From the NCBI GenBank assembly GCA_964023275.1, contig OZ029915.1, positions 39,496,238 through 39,560,237 on the forward strand: a DNA stretch of 64,000 nucleotides, in the 5' to 3' direction. The notes under the pieces were generated by a model. The model searched no databases. It saw only the letters and a program-made list of their open reading frames with translations, and was not told where the DNA came from. Positions 22,262 through 34,190 of the stretch are shown here, in pieces. A program made the position numbers and the translations under genes. The DNA is from Norana najaformis (lineage: Eukaryota; Annelida; Clitellata; Crassiclitellata; Hormogastridae). The first letter of the stretch is position 1, and every line of letters begins with the position of its first letter.

Positions 22262-22814
22262 TTTAGGGGACCGGATATTTTGGGTCTTATATTAGGAGTC
22301 ACAAGTGGCACAGCCAAAGCGTGGCCCGTGATCCGGACAATTAATAGTTGTTCGTTCGTTGTAGTTTAACAGCAGCTGCAAACATGGGTGGCATATCGGA
22401 ACATCATGACTTTGTCAAACAATTACACCCAAGAAACTGTTAACCAGTAGTGCAATTTCATTGACCCAGACACTACAGCCCATACGAATAATGTGGAAGG
22501 TTACTGGAAACAAGCAAATTCAATGTTCAAGAAGATGAATGGAACCCAGAAAGAGATGATTCCCAGCTACCTGAATGAATTTATGTGGCAGGAACGGTTT
22601 GGACAAACATTTGAAATACCCTATTTAAATCTCGTGTCACATTTTGGAATGCTGCTAAGTATTTCTTCCTGTTTTCTAATTTGTTTCTTTTCTTAAAATT
22701 TTGACAACACGTGTTTCTTTTATTCTTTCAATGATTGAAATAAGCCCCGCCTATAACTGACGTCACGCGAACAGAAGATACGCCCATAACAACCAAAATA
22801 GCCGGTCTCCTAAA
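22262..22814 (+). mobile_element. Merlin (IS1016-like) DNA transposon, internally deleted
   Basis: Terminal inverted repeats of 28 bases (22262-22289 and 22787-22814) match at 24 positions; they read TTTAGGRGACCGGMTATTTTGG. Between them the plus strand encodes the C-terminal part of an ISXO2-like DDE transposase (see 22385-22640). The element is 553 bp, too short to be autonomous. I could not find a convincing 8-9 bp target duplication. Confidence 0.82.
22385..22640 (+). pseudogene. Merlin transposase C-terminal remnant (ISXO2-like)
   Basis: The frame reads NFIDPDTTAHTNNVEGYWK, then MFKKMNGTQKEMIPSYLNEF and MWQERFGQT. The H(T)N.VEGYW motif with the third catalytic acidic residue, followed by (LP)SYL.EFMWRERFG, is diagnostic of ISXO2/Merlin transposases. 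A stop interrupts it just upstream and the two catalytic Asp regions are missing. Confidence 0.88.
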
Positions 22815-23239
22815 GTGCATGTATGCCTATGAAGTAAACCTCACTTGCAGAAAAATGTAAACTCAAAAATCCTTGGCCAGTTTTATTTCATATGTCATAA
22901 GAATGGCAAAACTGAAAGTACCTACAACTTCACAAAGGTGCAGAGAGTCCCAAAATTTCCTTAAAAATTTGTTAGCCTCAACATTACCCCAATTTCATTT
23001 GGCCAGCAATTTTACCTACCAGTCATTTTTACCAGAAGCTGTGATTTTCAATTTGCATTATTCGACCCAAAAACCATAAAAATGGCGGCCTCAAATTATT
23101 ACTAAAATACCAAAGAAACAAACTATTCAAGCATAAACTACGCCATAAAGTCTACATAACGTGTAATGGAAGTCATAAACACTTTTCCGCCACAAAACAG
23201 GAACATGAAAGCTTATAAATGCGATTTACGTCCAAAACC
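22815..23239. other. no gene seen
   Basis: AT-rich with no supportable exon. Confidence 0.35.
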
Positions 23240-24500
23240 AAACTCCAGTATACCTCTAATCCCAGCACGCCTCCAACGCTACACATCGAGAAAGGAACGA
23301 GAAGAGGTGAAATTTTAAAGCTGACTTACTATAAGCTGGTGCTCTGCACTTCGGAATAATCTGGTGCCCTGGGTAACTCTTATGTAGCGCTATAGTAAAA
23401 TTCAGTTTTTGATGGGTTAAGGAGGAGAGTTTATTAGCCACAATCCAAGACTAAACCTGGCCAAAGTCAGTGGATAACAGCTGCACAGATGAATGACAAC
23501 ACAAACTGTCAAAAAATGTACATTTGAGTATCATTAGCATAGAAGTGATATCCTAGAGAACTGTGCAGTTACCGGCACGCAAGCGAATACTTTCAGCGCA
23601 TCTGCCACAGAACGGTTGTCTAGTAGTGTACATAATGGTGTAAGTGCATAGTGAAAACAAAAGGGAACCAAGCACAGAACCCTGTGGAACACCACATGTC
23701 AACAAAGCACTAGACAAATAATTACCATCTATATAAACTGCTTGAGCGCTGGGACTAAGATAAATAGCAAACCAATTCAAGGCAGGACCAAAAACCTCAA
23801 ACCAGTGCTGGTGAAGATGCAAAAGAGAATGATCCACCGTATCAAATGCAGTAGATAAGTCAAGAAGAACAAGTGCTCTCACCCTTCTATACAGCACATG
23901 ATGTCATCATGAACAGCAAGAAGTACAGATTCTGTTGAATGAAACTTACGGTATGCAGAGTGAAAGGATGATAATAGTGAGCTGGTAGATAGATTAGTTT
24001 GCAAACGATTCCAAACTATTCGTTCAAGAATTTTAGATACAAAATTCAAAGTTGAGATAGATGAGTCTGTAATTAAACAGTTCACTTTGGTCGAGAGGGT
24101 TTCTTTCACAGTGGATGAACCATGGCATGAGCAAAAACAGCTGGGAAGGAGGTAGGCCTATCATGCAATGAGAAATTGATAATTGATGTAATTGTTGGAC
24201 CAAGGACATCAAGGCATTCCTTCAACAGAGATATGGGAATGGAAACAAGGATACAACTTTTGTTTGGAGAAAAGCTAAATGTGCGAACCTCTGCAAGAGT
24301 TGTAGGATGAAAGTATTCTAAGACAGGAGGCGAGGAATTAGGAAGAAAGAAATTTATCTAATGCCGATGAACCAACAAATTTCAGCAAATTTAACTTCTC
24401 CCGATACAAGAACTTATTTAAGGTCAACCGCAAGTTTTTGATGATGCCAACCTGTCGGTGATTGAATTTGTTAAATACTCATATTAGGCAGACGAATCAA
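23240..24500 (-). mobile_element. CR1/jockey-like LINE reverse transcriptase remnant
   Basis: Minus-strand fragments in order: SCILVSIPISLLKECLDVL and FSLHDRPTSFPAVF (RT motif 1-2 region, about 24300-24130), LNFVSKILERIVWNRLQ and HSAYRKFHSTESVLLAVHDD (motif 2a), ALVLLDLSTAFDTVDHSLL (motif A), CGVPQGSVLGSLLFSL (motif B), then after an inserted stretch the catalytic box as YANDTQMYIF (about 23540) and LNPSKTEFYY. Frameshifts, stops and the Asp to Asn change in YADD show it is dead. The CR1/L2 superclade is likely from motif wording; the exact clade needs alignment. Confidence 0.87.
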
Positions 24501-24519
24501 GTTTTCGCACAAGTTTGAA

Positions 24520-25410
24520 TTGCTGCTTAAACCTAGCGTAGTCTGGGGGAAGACGAGAATGACGCCATCAACATTCCAGCTGACTTTTGCGCCGTCTGGA
24601 TCAGAGAAGTCTTACGACGAGCCTCTGCGTCTTTCTTCTCTAAGCACATGGATATCGGGCGACGCGTCTTCCCACTATCACCTGTCTCTCGCTCCATCTC
24701 CGTGTACAAGACTTCCGGAATAAGTTTCCGTACCAAGTCTCTGTGCTGGCAATTGTTGACCAACACAGTTCGGAAATTCTGCTTCGGAAGATAGGATACC
24801 TCTATGGAACACCCAAGAGAAGGTCCCCTCTTTAACCTTCTGTAAAAGAACACACGGACCTTCGTACCGACCTACGCACGAGGGGCCCTACCCCGCACTT
24901 CAGCCAGTCGTTTGATCAGTGTGTGGCGACAAGCATATAGAGGAGTCGGTATTTTTCGTCTAGACTCCGGTATTATCGGTTAACCGACCCGGAAAATTTA
25001 GCACCGGGTATTTCTTGGTCTGCTTTGGGAACCGGTCTCTTACGTACCGGGGCTTCTCTTGGTCTGCGTTAGGATCTGCGGTGTCTTCCCCTTATCTCTT
25101 CCTCCTATCTGAATTTCGACAAGGAGAAATCGGCCGCGTCTTTCCCCGAGTTTTCGCACAACCTCTTATTTTCCAACTATCCTGACTAGCCGGATTGGTG
25201 TCCTGGATCCGCCAACGGCCGGAGAAGAATCTCACACATAGAAGCATTAAAATGGTGAGGGTATGAAGTCTTTACACAAAACGCATACGTATCTATGTAA
25301 TATAACGCACCTTTGCTACTGTTTCCATGGTATTCGCTAGTTGGCGCCAGTGAACAAAGCACTTCACGCCTTGGGTCGGAGCGGGTCCTGGCAGCCAGAA
25401 GATGCCGTTA
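24520..25410 (-). repeat. possible retroelement remnant with LTR/PBS-like junction
   Basis: Includes the long copy of the dispersed repeat also seen at 5915-6085. On the minus strand, GAGATTCTTCTCCGGCCG is followed by TTGGCGGATCCAGGACACC, which could be an LTR end and primer-binding site. The sequence beyond (25190 to 24520) has a minus-strand frame of 106 residues without recognised motifs. Plausible but unproven LTR-element 5' region. Confidence 0.35.
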
Positions 25411-26688
25411 GACACTGAATAATACCACCAGTTGTCGCCTTATGGTAAAAGTAAACATAAAACCTCTACAGCGCATCTAAACAGCGATACGCTTAATCAC
25501 GATCAAGCAATGAGTCAGAAGAGCCGTCATGAAGTGCAGTTACATAAGATCCGACTGCTAGACTACGGGACCGCCGGGACCGAGAGTCAAAGGCGCCTTA
25601 ACGGTGGGTTGAAAGAAGTGGGAAGGCGGAAACTGGATGAATCAGGTTAAGATTTGCGAATGAGGCAGGAGATACATTTTGGTGGTTTTCATGATGCTAG
25701 GCTGTGGCGTGCTAGTCGCCCCATGGCAACGGGTTGACTTTTCCCTCCGACCCCTTATGAGATTCGAATTGGCAAACAAGTATCGGCGCAACTGAATCTA
25801 AAGGTAATAGCAATTGCATACCTGTGCCTATCTTATCGATCCTGACCGTGTTTTACGTTGCCAGCCTCATTAACTTGTACATGTAGACCCCATCATTCCA
25901 TCATGATATTATTGGCAGCGTATCAATCGATGAAAAATAGTTAACAACGTTTGTAAATTCGGAGAGCACTGACTCACACAGAAAACACAGCCAGCCACAT
26001 AACTCGAGAGCAGCTGTCCATTCGCGTGGCTGATAAGTGTTTCAAGGTGTTTCAGATGCTTCCACGGCGCACAAATAAGAGCCTCAACAGAATTCGCCAA
26101 CTGGCTGGCTGGCTGTCTTACTGACTATAAACATAATTGGTTAATTGATTGATTGATCGATCGATCCTTTGATAATGCAGCCTAGTAATGATTCTCTCGT
26201 AGATTATTAGACAGATGGATTAACTGACAGACATCTCAAGCAGCCTTATTATTAGCAATATTATCATTATTATGCCTTAGCTTACTCAAGAATTATTATG
26301 TAATGAGTTGCTGTTAACTAGAAATAGGAGCCATGTCTTGAAAAAACTTACCAGGCTCCTGTTGCACTTTTCCTGTGAGCTTATCAATGTTGCGGTCGTG
26401 TTATCTTGACAAGCATAATAAATAGTATGTCGAGTGCACCTATATCGCTGTCTGTGGGCATGATTTATTCCTAATAAAAAGCTATTATTGTCTTTTAACT
26501 GCAAGTTAAGGCGATAGCTTAAACTGTCCAGTCGTCTGTTGGTCATTTGATTTGTTTAGTCTTTAGATCCACGTTTATATTTTCCATCAGTTTGTTTGTG
26601 TTTTTCATCAGTTGTTTTAATGGCGCGAGCGAATCGCAGGCTTTTACGAACCCATTTGGAAATCGGTTATCGCCTGTAACTCGCAAAC
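25411..26688. other. no gene seen
   Basis: No supportable exon. Bases 26141-26170 carry a short GATT/GATC run; the rest appears unique. Confidence 0.35.
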
Positions 26689-26800
26689 AGCACCAGCAGC
26701 AGCACCAGCAGCGCCTGTAGAGGCAGCAGCAGTAGCAACAGCAGCACCAGCACCAGCACCAGCACCAGCAGCAACAGAAAGCAGCCAGCAGCAACAGTGC
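26689..26800. repeat. (CAG/CAC) trinucleotide array
   Basis: An imperfect AGC/ACC trinucleotide run giving Gln-, Ala- or Cys-rich frames in all readings. No flanking coding signal is seen, so not evidence of a polyglutamine protein. Confidence 0.9.
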
Positions 26801-28080
26801 CATTGACTGATGACCAATGAACGGTCTCCCATTCGACTGGCCAGATCCTTGGAAGTTATAAACGGCTTGCAGAACTTGCCCTGGAATTCATCAGGCGTAA
26901 TGGGAGTTCTAGTGTCCGTTCTAATAGCCATGGATGTCTTCCTGTCCGCCAGCTTACCTACCTGTCTGCTAGTCCTCTGTCTTATAGTCTAGATGCTCGT
27001 TTGCCTACTGACCCATCTCTCCGATTGCCTACCTGTCTGCTTGCCTGCCTTTTTGTCTGCATAAATATACCGGACAGTCTTCCAAACTTCCAAATAGCCT
27101 ACTGTCTGCTCTCCTACCTGTCTGCCTACTTGTCCGCTTGTATGTTTCCCTGGCTGGGTACCTACCCTGTGGCAAATCTGTCTGCAGTATAGTGCTCCCG
27201 CTGATCGTTTGCGATGCCTCCTCGCTCTCGCGCTCGCTCGCTTGCCCCTTCTGTTTACTCGACTCATTTTGTCGGACTTTCGCTGTTATAGTATTTATAC
27301 GCCGAGTCGTAGGAGTAAACACGACGAAGAATTAGAGGCAACGAAGGAAGTAAGGAGGGAAAGAAGGGAGGGAGGGAGGTAGGGAGGTAGGTATGAAAGG
27401 ATGAAGGAAGCCTAGTCGGTAGTAATGGCCCGAGACTCCCATCATGCAACGCTTGCTTACAGTAGCGCCACCTCTCGATAGACATTAGGATCTTTTGCAC
27501 GACTACTTCTGAGTAATTAGATTTGACTATCGTCTGATCCCAGGAACTTCACTCGCTCCAGCGCAGACGATCAATCTTTGTAGAAGAGAATAATAGAACC
27601 GTCGAAGCGGATTGATGGTTCCGCCTTCTTAGGTAACTAGAGCGTTAAATGCTGGAAAGCGATGAAGACTTTCTGACTTGATTCCGGATGGATAGGGCAT
27701 GATTTCTGGATGATATCGTCTCTCTGTGTCATTTGGAGAGATTCGTTTTCGAGGGAAGTGAGCTGGACATCGAAACTGGGCGATGAGTCTTCTATGCGGA
27801 ATACTTATGTCTCCTTTCCTACTTCTTATCATCTGCTATGGTGAGTTCAGTCTGTCAAATAAGCTGTAACCAGTTCCGTCTATTGTCTAATTAATTGCTG
27901 ACAAAATCGCCACGAGTTCTCTACTTTACAACCGCGAATTTAAGCCTTATTATGCCGAAAAGATCAAAATGCCGGTCGACAAACTCAAAGCCTAAGTGAT
28001 TTTGGATGTTACAGTATAATGTTTTCTAGCTCAATGTTGTCCAGTCATCTTATACTAAAGCCAGTAGGCCTAAGCCAAGG
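26801..28080. other. no gene; CTGT-rich and GGA-rich tracts
   Basis: Bases 26935-27180 are an irregular CTGTC/CCTAC-rich tract, and 27345-27400 a purine (GGAA/GGGA) tract. The rest lacks exon or RNA-gene signals. Confidence 0.45.
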
Positions 28081-28089
28081 CTGTGTTGA

Positions 28090-28400
28090 ACAATGAATGT
28101 CGAGCCAAATTACTCCATAAAGACATCGACGTCAATATATAGTAATTCTTTCGTCAACATCTTCCTCCTCTTCTGCTATCGTTACCTCCTCCACCATTAC
28201 ACCACCTCATATCACCACCACTACCTATTCATTCACTACTGTTACCACTATCAACAACTCCTCTTCTTCCTTTTCCTCATCTTGTTCCACTAGCACTGCC
28301 ACTTTCATACTACTTACTCATCCACTGCCAGTACCACCACCGGCATCACTACCACCATTTGCTTCTATACCACATCCTCATTCACCAACATCACTATAAC
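28090..28400. repeat. CAC/TAC/TTC-rich low-complexity tract
   Basis: A pyrimidine-biased, degenerate trinucleotide-like stretch; open frames rich in Tyr, His and Leu result from composition. Confidence 0.6.
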
Positions 28401-29267
28401 ATTTTTCCAAAAAGGAATGGACTAGATGTCTCAGAGTACACAGTCATGGTATATAGTCTGTTACTCGTTATCTAGCTTACAGTTGAGAGAGAAGGTGTGC
28501 ATGAAGACTGAGTTGTGGAACATTATGCATACTTATATGTATGCATGTATCACATGAATAGGTCGCTTTTTTGACAGAGGTAACGCGAATATAACTCGTG
28601 AATTGTTTCCATTGCTTAGACTGCACTAATTGGTTGCCAATGGGGCAACGATTATGCCTTGAATGTGCATGAACATTCCGAACTTCTCTGTATTGTATCC
28701 ACAGCCGGATATACGATCGATACCCTATCGTTCAAGCGCGCACTTGATTCGCTCCTGTTAGCATCGACTTTGTCCACTGTGATGTGCTACTGGTCACTTG
28801 AGGTATAAGATGCAGAATTTGTCCATGTGGCTTGGCACTCATTCAAACACGGAGATGTAGTGAGGCATATCGCGTCGCATGAAATCGTTGAAAGAGGCTG
28901 TGTTGGAATCATACGATCGCCAGAGCAGCTATCACAATACACAAGACAATTAGACATTGCAATGTGTTCGATTGTTTTTTTCTTACTGGATTATCTACGT
29001 ACGCTGCCCTGTATGGCGTCTACTGGGCTCCTTTAAAATACGGCAGCCGTAGGCGTATGTTGTGGCAGATGCTACACAGGCAGGCTCGGTAATCACGTTG
29101 CGTGCAAATGCTGTATTTTTTGACGAGCACAACAACATTTCCGAGCAAATATATGACGATGCATTAAATCAGAAACATTGCTCCACTGTGAAACCCCCCG
29201 CGTCGACGAAGATCGACAATGCACACAAAAAACAGAACCTTCAGTTGCTTCGTCGTCGTCTGAACTT

Positions 29268-29268
<1 letters not shown>
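28401..29268. other. no gene seen
   Basis: Short frames at about 28830-29040 and 29060-29270 show no domain or splice context. Confidence 0.35.
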
Positions 29269-29316
<48 letters not shown>

Positions 29317-29333
29317 ACCATCACCATCACCAC

Positions 29334-29362
<29 letters not shown>
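29269..29362. repeat. (CAT)n trinucleotide array
   Basis: About 30 CAT/CAC units giving poly-His or poly-Ile frames. Several SINE copies in this window end in trinucleotide runs, so it may be a SINE tail that lost its body. Confidence 0.95.
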
Positions 29363-29364
<2 letters not shown>

Positions 29365-29639
29365 TTTCTTTTCAGAACACGATGCTGTTCACCTGACACG
29401 TAATAACGCCTCAGTATGAACAGTTAAAGGTATACTTAAGGACCAGAATACTGAAAAAGTCTTCACTATCATTATCATCATAATAAATATCGATAATCGT
29501 TATCAGCAGAAGCAGCAGCAGCAACATAAGATAAATAATGAAGAACAGCGTTATCAAAACAACATTTTCGTTTACATCATTGTTCTGTTACATCATTTTT
29601 GTAATAAGTAAAAGTGTCATCACTATTGTGGTCATGATG

Positions 29640-29850
29640 ATGATGAGTTCTCTGCCCGAAGGCAGGTCCATTGGCTTTATGCCACCCGGGGATGAGATGA
29701 ATGAGGTGGTTTCCCGTTGCCTTCCTCACAGACAACTGTGGGTGAGCAACTTGTCCAAGGTCGCTACGCAGTGGCTTGAGGCAGATTCGAACCCGCGACC
29801 ATCCGGTTACGAGGCGCCGACCATACCACTACACCACCATTGTGGTCATC
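29640..29850 (-). repeat. tRNA-derived SINE, family B
   Basis: On the minus strand the copy starts GGTGGTGTAGTGGTATGGTC (A box), has GCGGGTTCGAATCTGCC (B box) about 30 bases later, then CACTGCGTAGCGACCTTGG followed by ACAAGTTGCTCACCCACAG and a body ending GCCTTCGGGCAGAGAACTC, with an ATCATCATG tail. The CACTG(T/C)GTAG.GACCTTGRGCAAG block is shared with family A (1-150, 44843-45080), so the two families share a central module. Confidence 0.85.
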
Positions 29851-30180
29851 ATCATAATATTCGTCTTGTGATTTTGTCGTCAATTTGCTAAAATCGATAT
29901 TTTTCCGAGGATTGGAGTCTCATATATTTTGTGAATCTGAAGTCTCTAGTGGAGATGTCCTGTTACTAAAGTCAGTTAAACTGAAGAATTGTTCAAACAG
30001 AGAAACAACAAGAATTCGTAGGGAAAGTAAAGAAGAGATTAGGGAGAGGAACGAAAGAAGAAATGGAGAAATTAAAGGAAGGAAAGAAGGAACGAAGAAG
30101 AAAAGAAAGACAGTTAGTGGGTGTATGGCCGGGTGGATGGATGAAAAGCTGGGTGGCTGTTTCAATTAGTGGATGAATGA
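29851..30180. other. no gene; purine-rich tract
   Basis: Contains a GAAAGAAGGAAC-type purine run at 30010-30110; nothing codes convincingly. Confidence 0.4.
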
Positions 30181-30260
30181 GTAAACAGGTAGATAGATAG
30201 GTAGATGGATAGACAGACAGGTAGACAGACATACAAAGAGGCAGACAGACAGATAGACCT
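30181..30260. repeat. imperfect (AGAT/AGAC)n
   Basis: Tetranucleotide GATA/GACA repeat with interruptions. Confidence 0.85.
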
Positions 30261-31026
30261 CTGCACCTGTCAACATAGATATTTCCTGTCGTTGTCCCTG
30301 GTGGTCAATGACCCTCCTGACCTTCCAGCCATTGTCTTCCGCGTAGTGTCTTCTTAATCGTTTTCTAACTTCGACTAGTGTAGTGTAAGAAATGTCCATG
30401 AACGAGAACGAGATTTCGATCATCAGACTATGCAAAACTAGTATTATGTAACAATTCCACCTATTTACTTTAAAGAAAACTAAATTCTCAGAATTGCGTC
30501 CTTGTCACGTATTCAGCAACAGTTTAATAATTCAAGCAGACAATAACCCACATGACTCATAAAAACAGATGCCTTCTAAAAAAATTTCAAAAAAGAGAAA
30601 TAAAAGTTCCTTTACTTGTTCTCATTCTTCTTATGTTTGTATTCATCTGGATGATAAGTTCAGAGGAGACCTACAGCTGTAGCAGTTCTTAATTCATTTT
30701 GAATTGATTGTACTTTCTAACACAGTAGAAATATTGAGATGCGGTAGATTCGTGTTATAGAATGATGCGGTGCTTTCTCATCGATCGCAGGAAGCGAGAT
30801 CGAATCTCGGTGCTGAAATAAGGAACAACAATGCTCTACCTCTAGGTGCAGAAAGCGGTGCATCACTGGTGCAACTATCCCGGCATCTAAGGCAGAAACA
30901 TAAATAATCAAAGATGAGACGAATCTCACAACTGAGCAGATCTTTTCTTTCTTCAGTTTCCGTATTTGTGTTTATTTGCTATCAACGTTTCTAAGCGAGC
31001 AAAGGAAAATCACGTGTAAGTGCATA

Positions 31027-31027
<1 letters not shown>
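30261..31027. other. no gene; possible tRNA-like scrap
   Basis: GAAGCGAGATCGAATCTCGG at 30791-30810 is a perfect short stem with a B-box-like loop, reminiscent of a tRNA T arm, but the rest of a tRNA or SINE is not recognisable. Otherwise no gene. Confidence 0.3.
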
Positions 31028-31113
<86 letters not shown>

Positions 31114-31114
31114 G
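31028..31114. repeat. (ACAG)n array
   Basis: About 21 perfect ACAG units. Frames through it alternate Thr-Asp-Arg-Gln or Cys-Leu-Ser-Val and have no coding value. Confidence 0.98.
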
Positions 31115-32040
31115 TGTCTGAGAAAGTGAGAGGCAGCGATAGACATATGGAGCGGCAGATGGACCTAAGCACAAGGCAGACAAGCAAGGCAGACAGAGAA
31201 GCAGACAGCAGACACAAAGACATCCATGTAAATAAAGAAAGATAGAGAGGGAGAGAGGGGTGGAGGGAGGGACAGAGACAGAGAGAACATATTTCGCTTC
31301 CATTGAACACAATGACATGCTTTTTATCAGATTACGCCAACGCTTTGAAAGCGCGCGAAACATCAGCGGTCGACCCATACACTAATGCATATTTATGTTG
31401 GCCTCAATGCAATATGCGTTTCTGCTTACTTATTTATTTGCATAGGACGCTGATAGAAAGAGTGATAGTGGAACTCTATGCAAACGTTGCACGCTAGTCA
31501 AATATTTGCCCGGAAGTTAATTGTCGCGAAAAGAACTGATATCATGCAGTCACAGACTCAGCCAGCTTATCAGTGGCAGACGAATGCATGTTGGTGTTAT
31601 CCGAACATTTATATAGCGCCTTTTGGCGGCAGATCCGCAATTAAACATATACTGTAATGTATTATTCTTAGGTTAACATTTCATCGGTTTTCGGTGGCGT
31701 CTTTGGACCAAATCCACAGATGAAATTGCTTCGCTGTAATCTCAACTTTTACGAAGATAAGCGCTATATAAAAGGCGAGAAAAGAAGGTCTAACCGAATG
31801 ACTTCTGTGGCACCGTTATCTAATACACAAGCATCAACCGATGGCGCACCAAAATAAGGAACTCAATAGTGATGAGAATAAAAACAAAACGAGAAGAAAT
31901 GGGGAAAAGGCCGCGGTGTTTGCACCTAATTCTAAATTTGCTAGGAAACTGAGGCGCTATAAAATCATAACAGCTGATGGAGCAGCAGCAACGGCAGCAG
32001 CAAACAACGGCAGGTTCCAGATATATAGAGGCCTTATATA
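31115..32040. other. no gene; GCGCTATATAA signatures
   Basis: TTTATATAGCGCCTTTTGGCGGCAG (31609-31633) and AAGCGCTATATAAAAGGCG (31760-31778) are inverted and direct copies of the tail signature found with SINEs elsewhere, so scraps of such elements probably lie here. No coding exon. Confidence 0.4.
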
Positions 32041-32300
32041 TATAATACATATATAATATATATATATAATATATATATATACGTGTATTTGCATATCAAG
32101 AGAACGGTGTTATGTACTTTTCGGTCACTTCATTGTCTCGCAGCATGGGGCGCTTAAACTACAGCCCTCTAGAGATATGCCTTCTCAGAAAGCATTCTTT
32201 CAGTCTTCCTCCTCTTCATCGTTCTTTTTTCTCGTTTTTCTCTATTCTTCATATATATATATATGTATGTATATGTATATATATGTATATATAGATACTC
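32041..32300. repeat. AT dinucleotide runs
   Basis: Short (TA)n and TATATG runs at 32035-32085 and 32250-32296. Confidence 0.85.
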
Positions 32301-32469
32301 CTTTTCCCATCCTTCTCCTCAATCCGACTGTATGTAGTGGTGAAGAGCGACAACAGCCAGTGTCAGAATAGCAACAACAAGCACACAAACATTAAGACTA
32401 TGCAGTTTTTCTCTACGCGTTCATCTGTCGCTCGGTCTGTCAGTCTGCGAGTCTGCGTGTGTCTCTGCC

Positions 32470-33150
32470 TCTGTTACATGTTTTAAAGTTTCAACTCTGT
32501 CTGTTTGTCTGTCTGTCTGTCTCTCCCATTCTCCGCATCAGTCTTTTCTGTCTGTACCTCTCTCTGTCTCTAACAGCTTGCCTGTCCGTCTGTCGTTATG
32601 GGTGTCAGTATATGCCTGTGTTTCACTGTTCCCCCTCTCTTTCGCTCTCTATCTCTCTCTCCCTGTCTCTCTCTGTCTCTGTGTCTCTCTCTGCCTCTCT
32701 CTGCCTCTCTCTATCGCGCGCTCTCTCCCCCTCTCCCTGTCTGTCTCTCTGTCTCTCTCTGTCTCTCTTTCTCTCTCTGTATCTGTCTCTGTCTCTCCCT
32801 CTCTCTCTCTCTCTCAGCGGCGCCTGTATCTGACTCGAGCAGACACGTGCACTGGCGGAGGATTGGCGTAGTTATGTTTGGTTGTTGCAGCAGAGGAAGC
32901 AGTAGAGTGAGTGGAGGAGGAGGTATGGAGGGATGAAACTGCGCGATGCCACATGGTATTTTAAGCGGCGGATACCCTCGAACCAACGCTCCTGCTTCAA
33001 TCAACGGATAACGATAATCGTTTCGACTTCTGCACACACACGCTCTCTTGAGCCTTCTCTGTCTCTGTCTTTCTCCCTGTGCATTTGTCTGTCTCTCTCT
33101 CTCTTTCTGTGTATCTGTCTGTCTCTCTGGTTATCTGTCTACCTGTCTCT
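32470..33150. repeat. TCTG/TC pyrimidine tract
   Basis: Long (TC)n, TCTG and CTCTGTC stretches at 32490-32815 and 33050-33150, separated by ordinary sequence. All long frames here are low-complexity Ser/Leu or Arg/Glu artefacts. Confidence 0.9.
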
Positions 33151-33374
33151 CTCTGCTATCTATCCACCACAAAATTGCATGTGCCGAGGAGTGACGATAT
33201 AACTGCTACCTCATCGGCGCTTTTCTCTAAAACTTTTCGCTATAATTATTTACGACTAAGGCTGGATTCCAAGCGATGGTCAACATCCTTCAACTGGAAA
33301 GGTCTTGCCCTGTCATACACACGTCCTGTGTTCAACGATCTCATAATTTATCTCATAAGTATGACATTCCGGTG

Positions 33375-33580
33375 ATCATATACATCCGCCACATATTAAA
33401 GTCACATATCCAACCCTACCGCCATATATTCATGTCACGTATGCAGGCCTATCTATAAATCCGCCACATATTCATGTCACATATCCAGGCCTATCTATAC
33501 ATCCGCCACATATTCATGTCACATATCCAACCCTACCGCCACATATTCATGTCACATATCCAGGCCTATCTATATCTGTA
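33375..33580. repeat. minisatellite of about 34-44 bp units
   Basis: The block CCGCCACATATTCATGTCAC recurs four to five times, followed alternately by ATATCCAGGCCTATCTATA or ATATCCAACCCTA, giving a composite higher-order pattern. Confidence 0.88.
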
Positions 33581-33990
33581 GAAAAGCCTAAACACCACCA
33601 TCTGGCTAACCTTATCGTTGGTTTACTAATCGTTTCACTGCTAAGTGTCACGCTGGACTAGTTTGCTAACTCATTTCCCGCCCTTAACGAAATGGGGTCT
33701 TGAAGACCAATTGAGACTGTCTGAACGCCTTTCCGGTGCCACATGTCAGCTCCAACTGGCATGTTTTGAGCCTCCATCTAACAGCTATCACTTAGCCGGT
33801 ACCGGCCAACTGACAAGATAGAGGGTTTCCGGAGTTTGGACTGGCAACCGGAAAACACACATTCCAAGGCAGGTGCAAGGAATGGTGAAAGTACCGACGT
33901 CTAAGGGATCTGGTTTCTTGGCCGCGAGTCTAAAAAAGTCGGTGATGGCTGAAGATGCGATGACTGGCTATGCAGAAAGTAAAAAGTAAA
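33581..33990. other. no gene seen
   Basis: No exon or RNA gene that I can support. Confidence 0.35.
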
Positions 33991-33994
33991 GTAT

Positions 33995-34190
33995 TCCATA
34001 TCCCACAAGCGAGACGTATACGGGAGATGCTCATTTCCGTTTCTTAGGCCCTTATGTCGGCAATGGACGAATCCCAAGGTCCTGGACACGGGGCCAGTGC
34101 ATCGCAGGACTTGCCGCTGACTTTCCAGCTTATGCTGGTTGCAAACTATGCTTCGTGGTGACAGAGGCAGAAGCCAGTGTTTATATGTGA
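33995..34190 (-). repeat. SINE family C copy, central and 5' body
   Basis: GAGATGCTCATTTCCG, GTCGGCAATGGACGAATCCCAAGG, then CTGGACACGGGGCCAGTGC and GCATCGCAGGACTTGCC match the two halves of the split copy at 12330-12392 and 13298-13360. This intact junction shows exactly where the LINE inserted there. The tRNA head is lost. Confidence 0.75.

Noticed and set aside
29790..29850. True tRNA gene on the minus strand
   Set aside because: A and B boxes are present but the acceptor stem does not close and the sequence runs into a SINE body shared in part with other copies.
31028..31114. CRISPR-like array
   Set aside because: A simple microsatellite without spacers; eukaryotic context.
30972..31378. 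Cys-Leu-Ser-Val and Thr-Asp-Arg-Gln repeat frames
   Set aside because: Pure (ACAG)n microsatellite.
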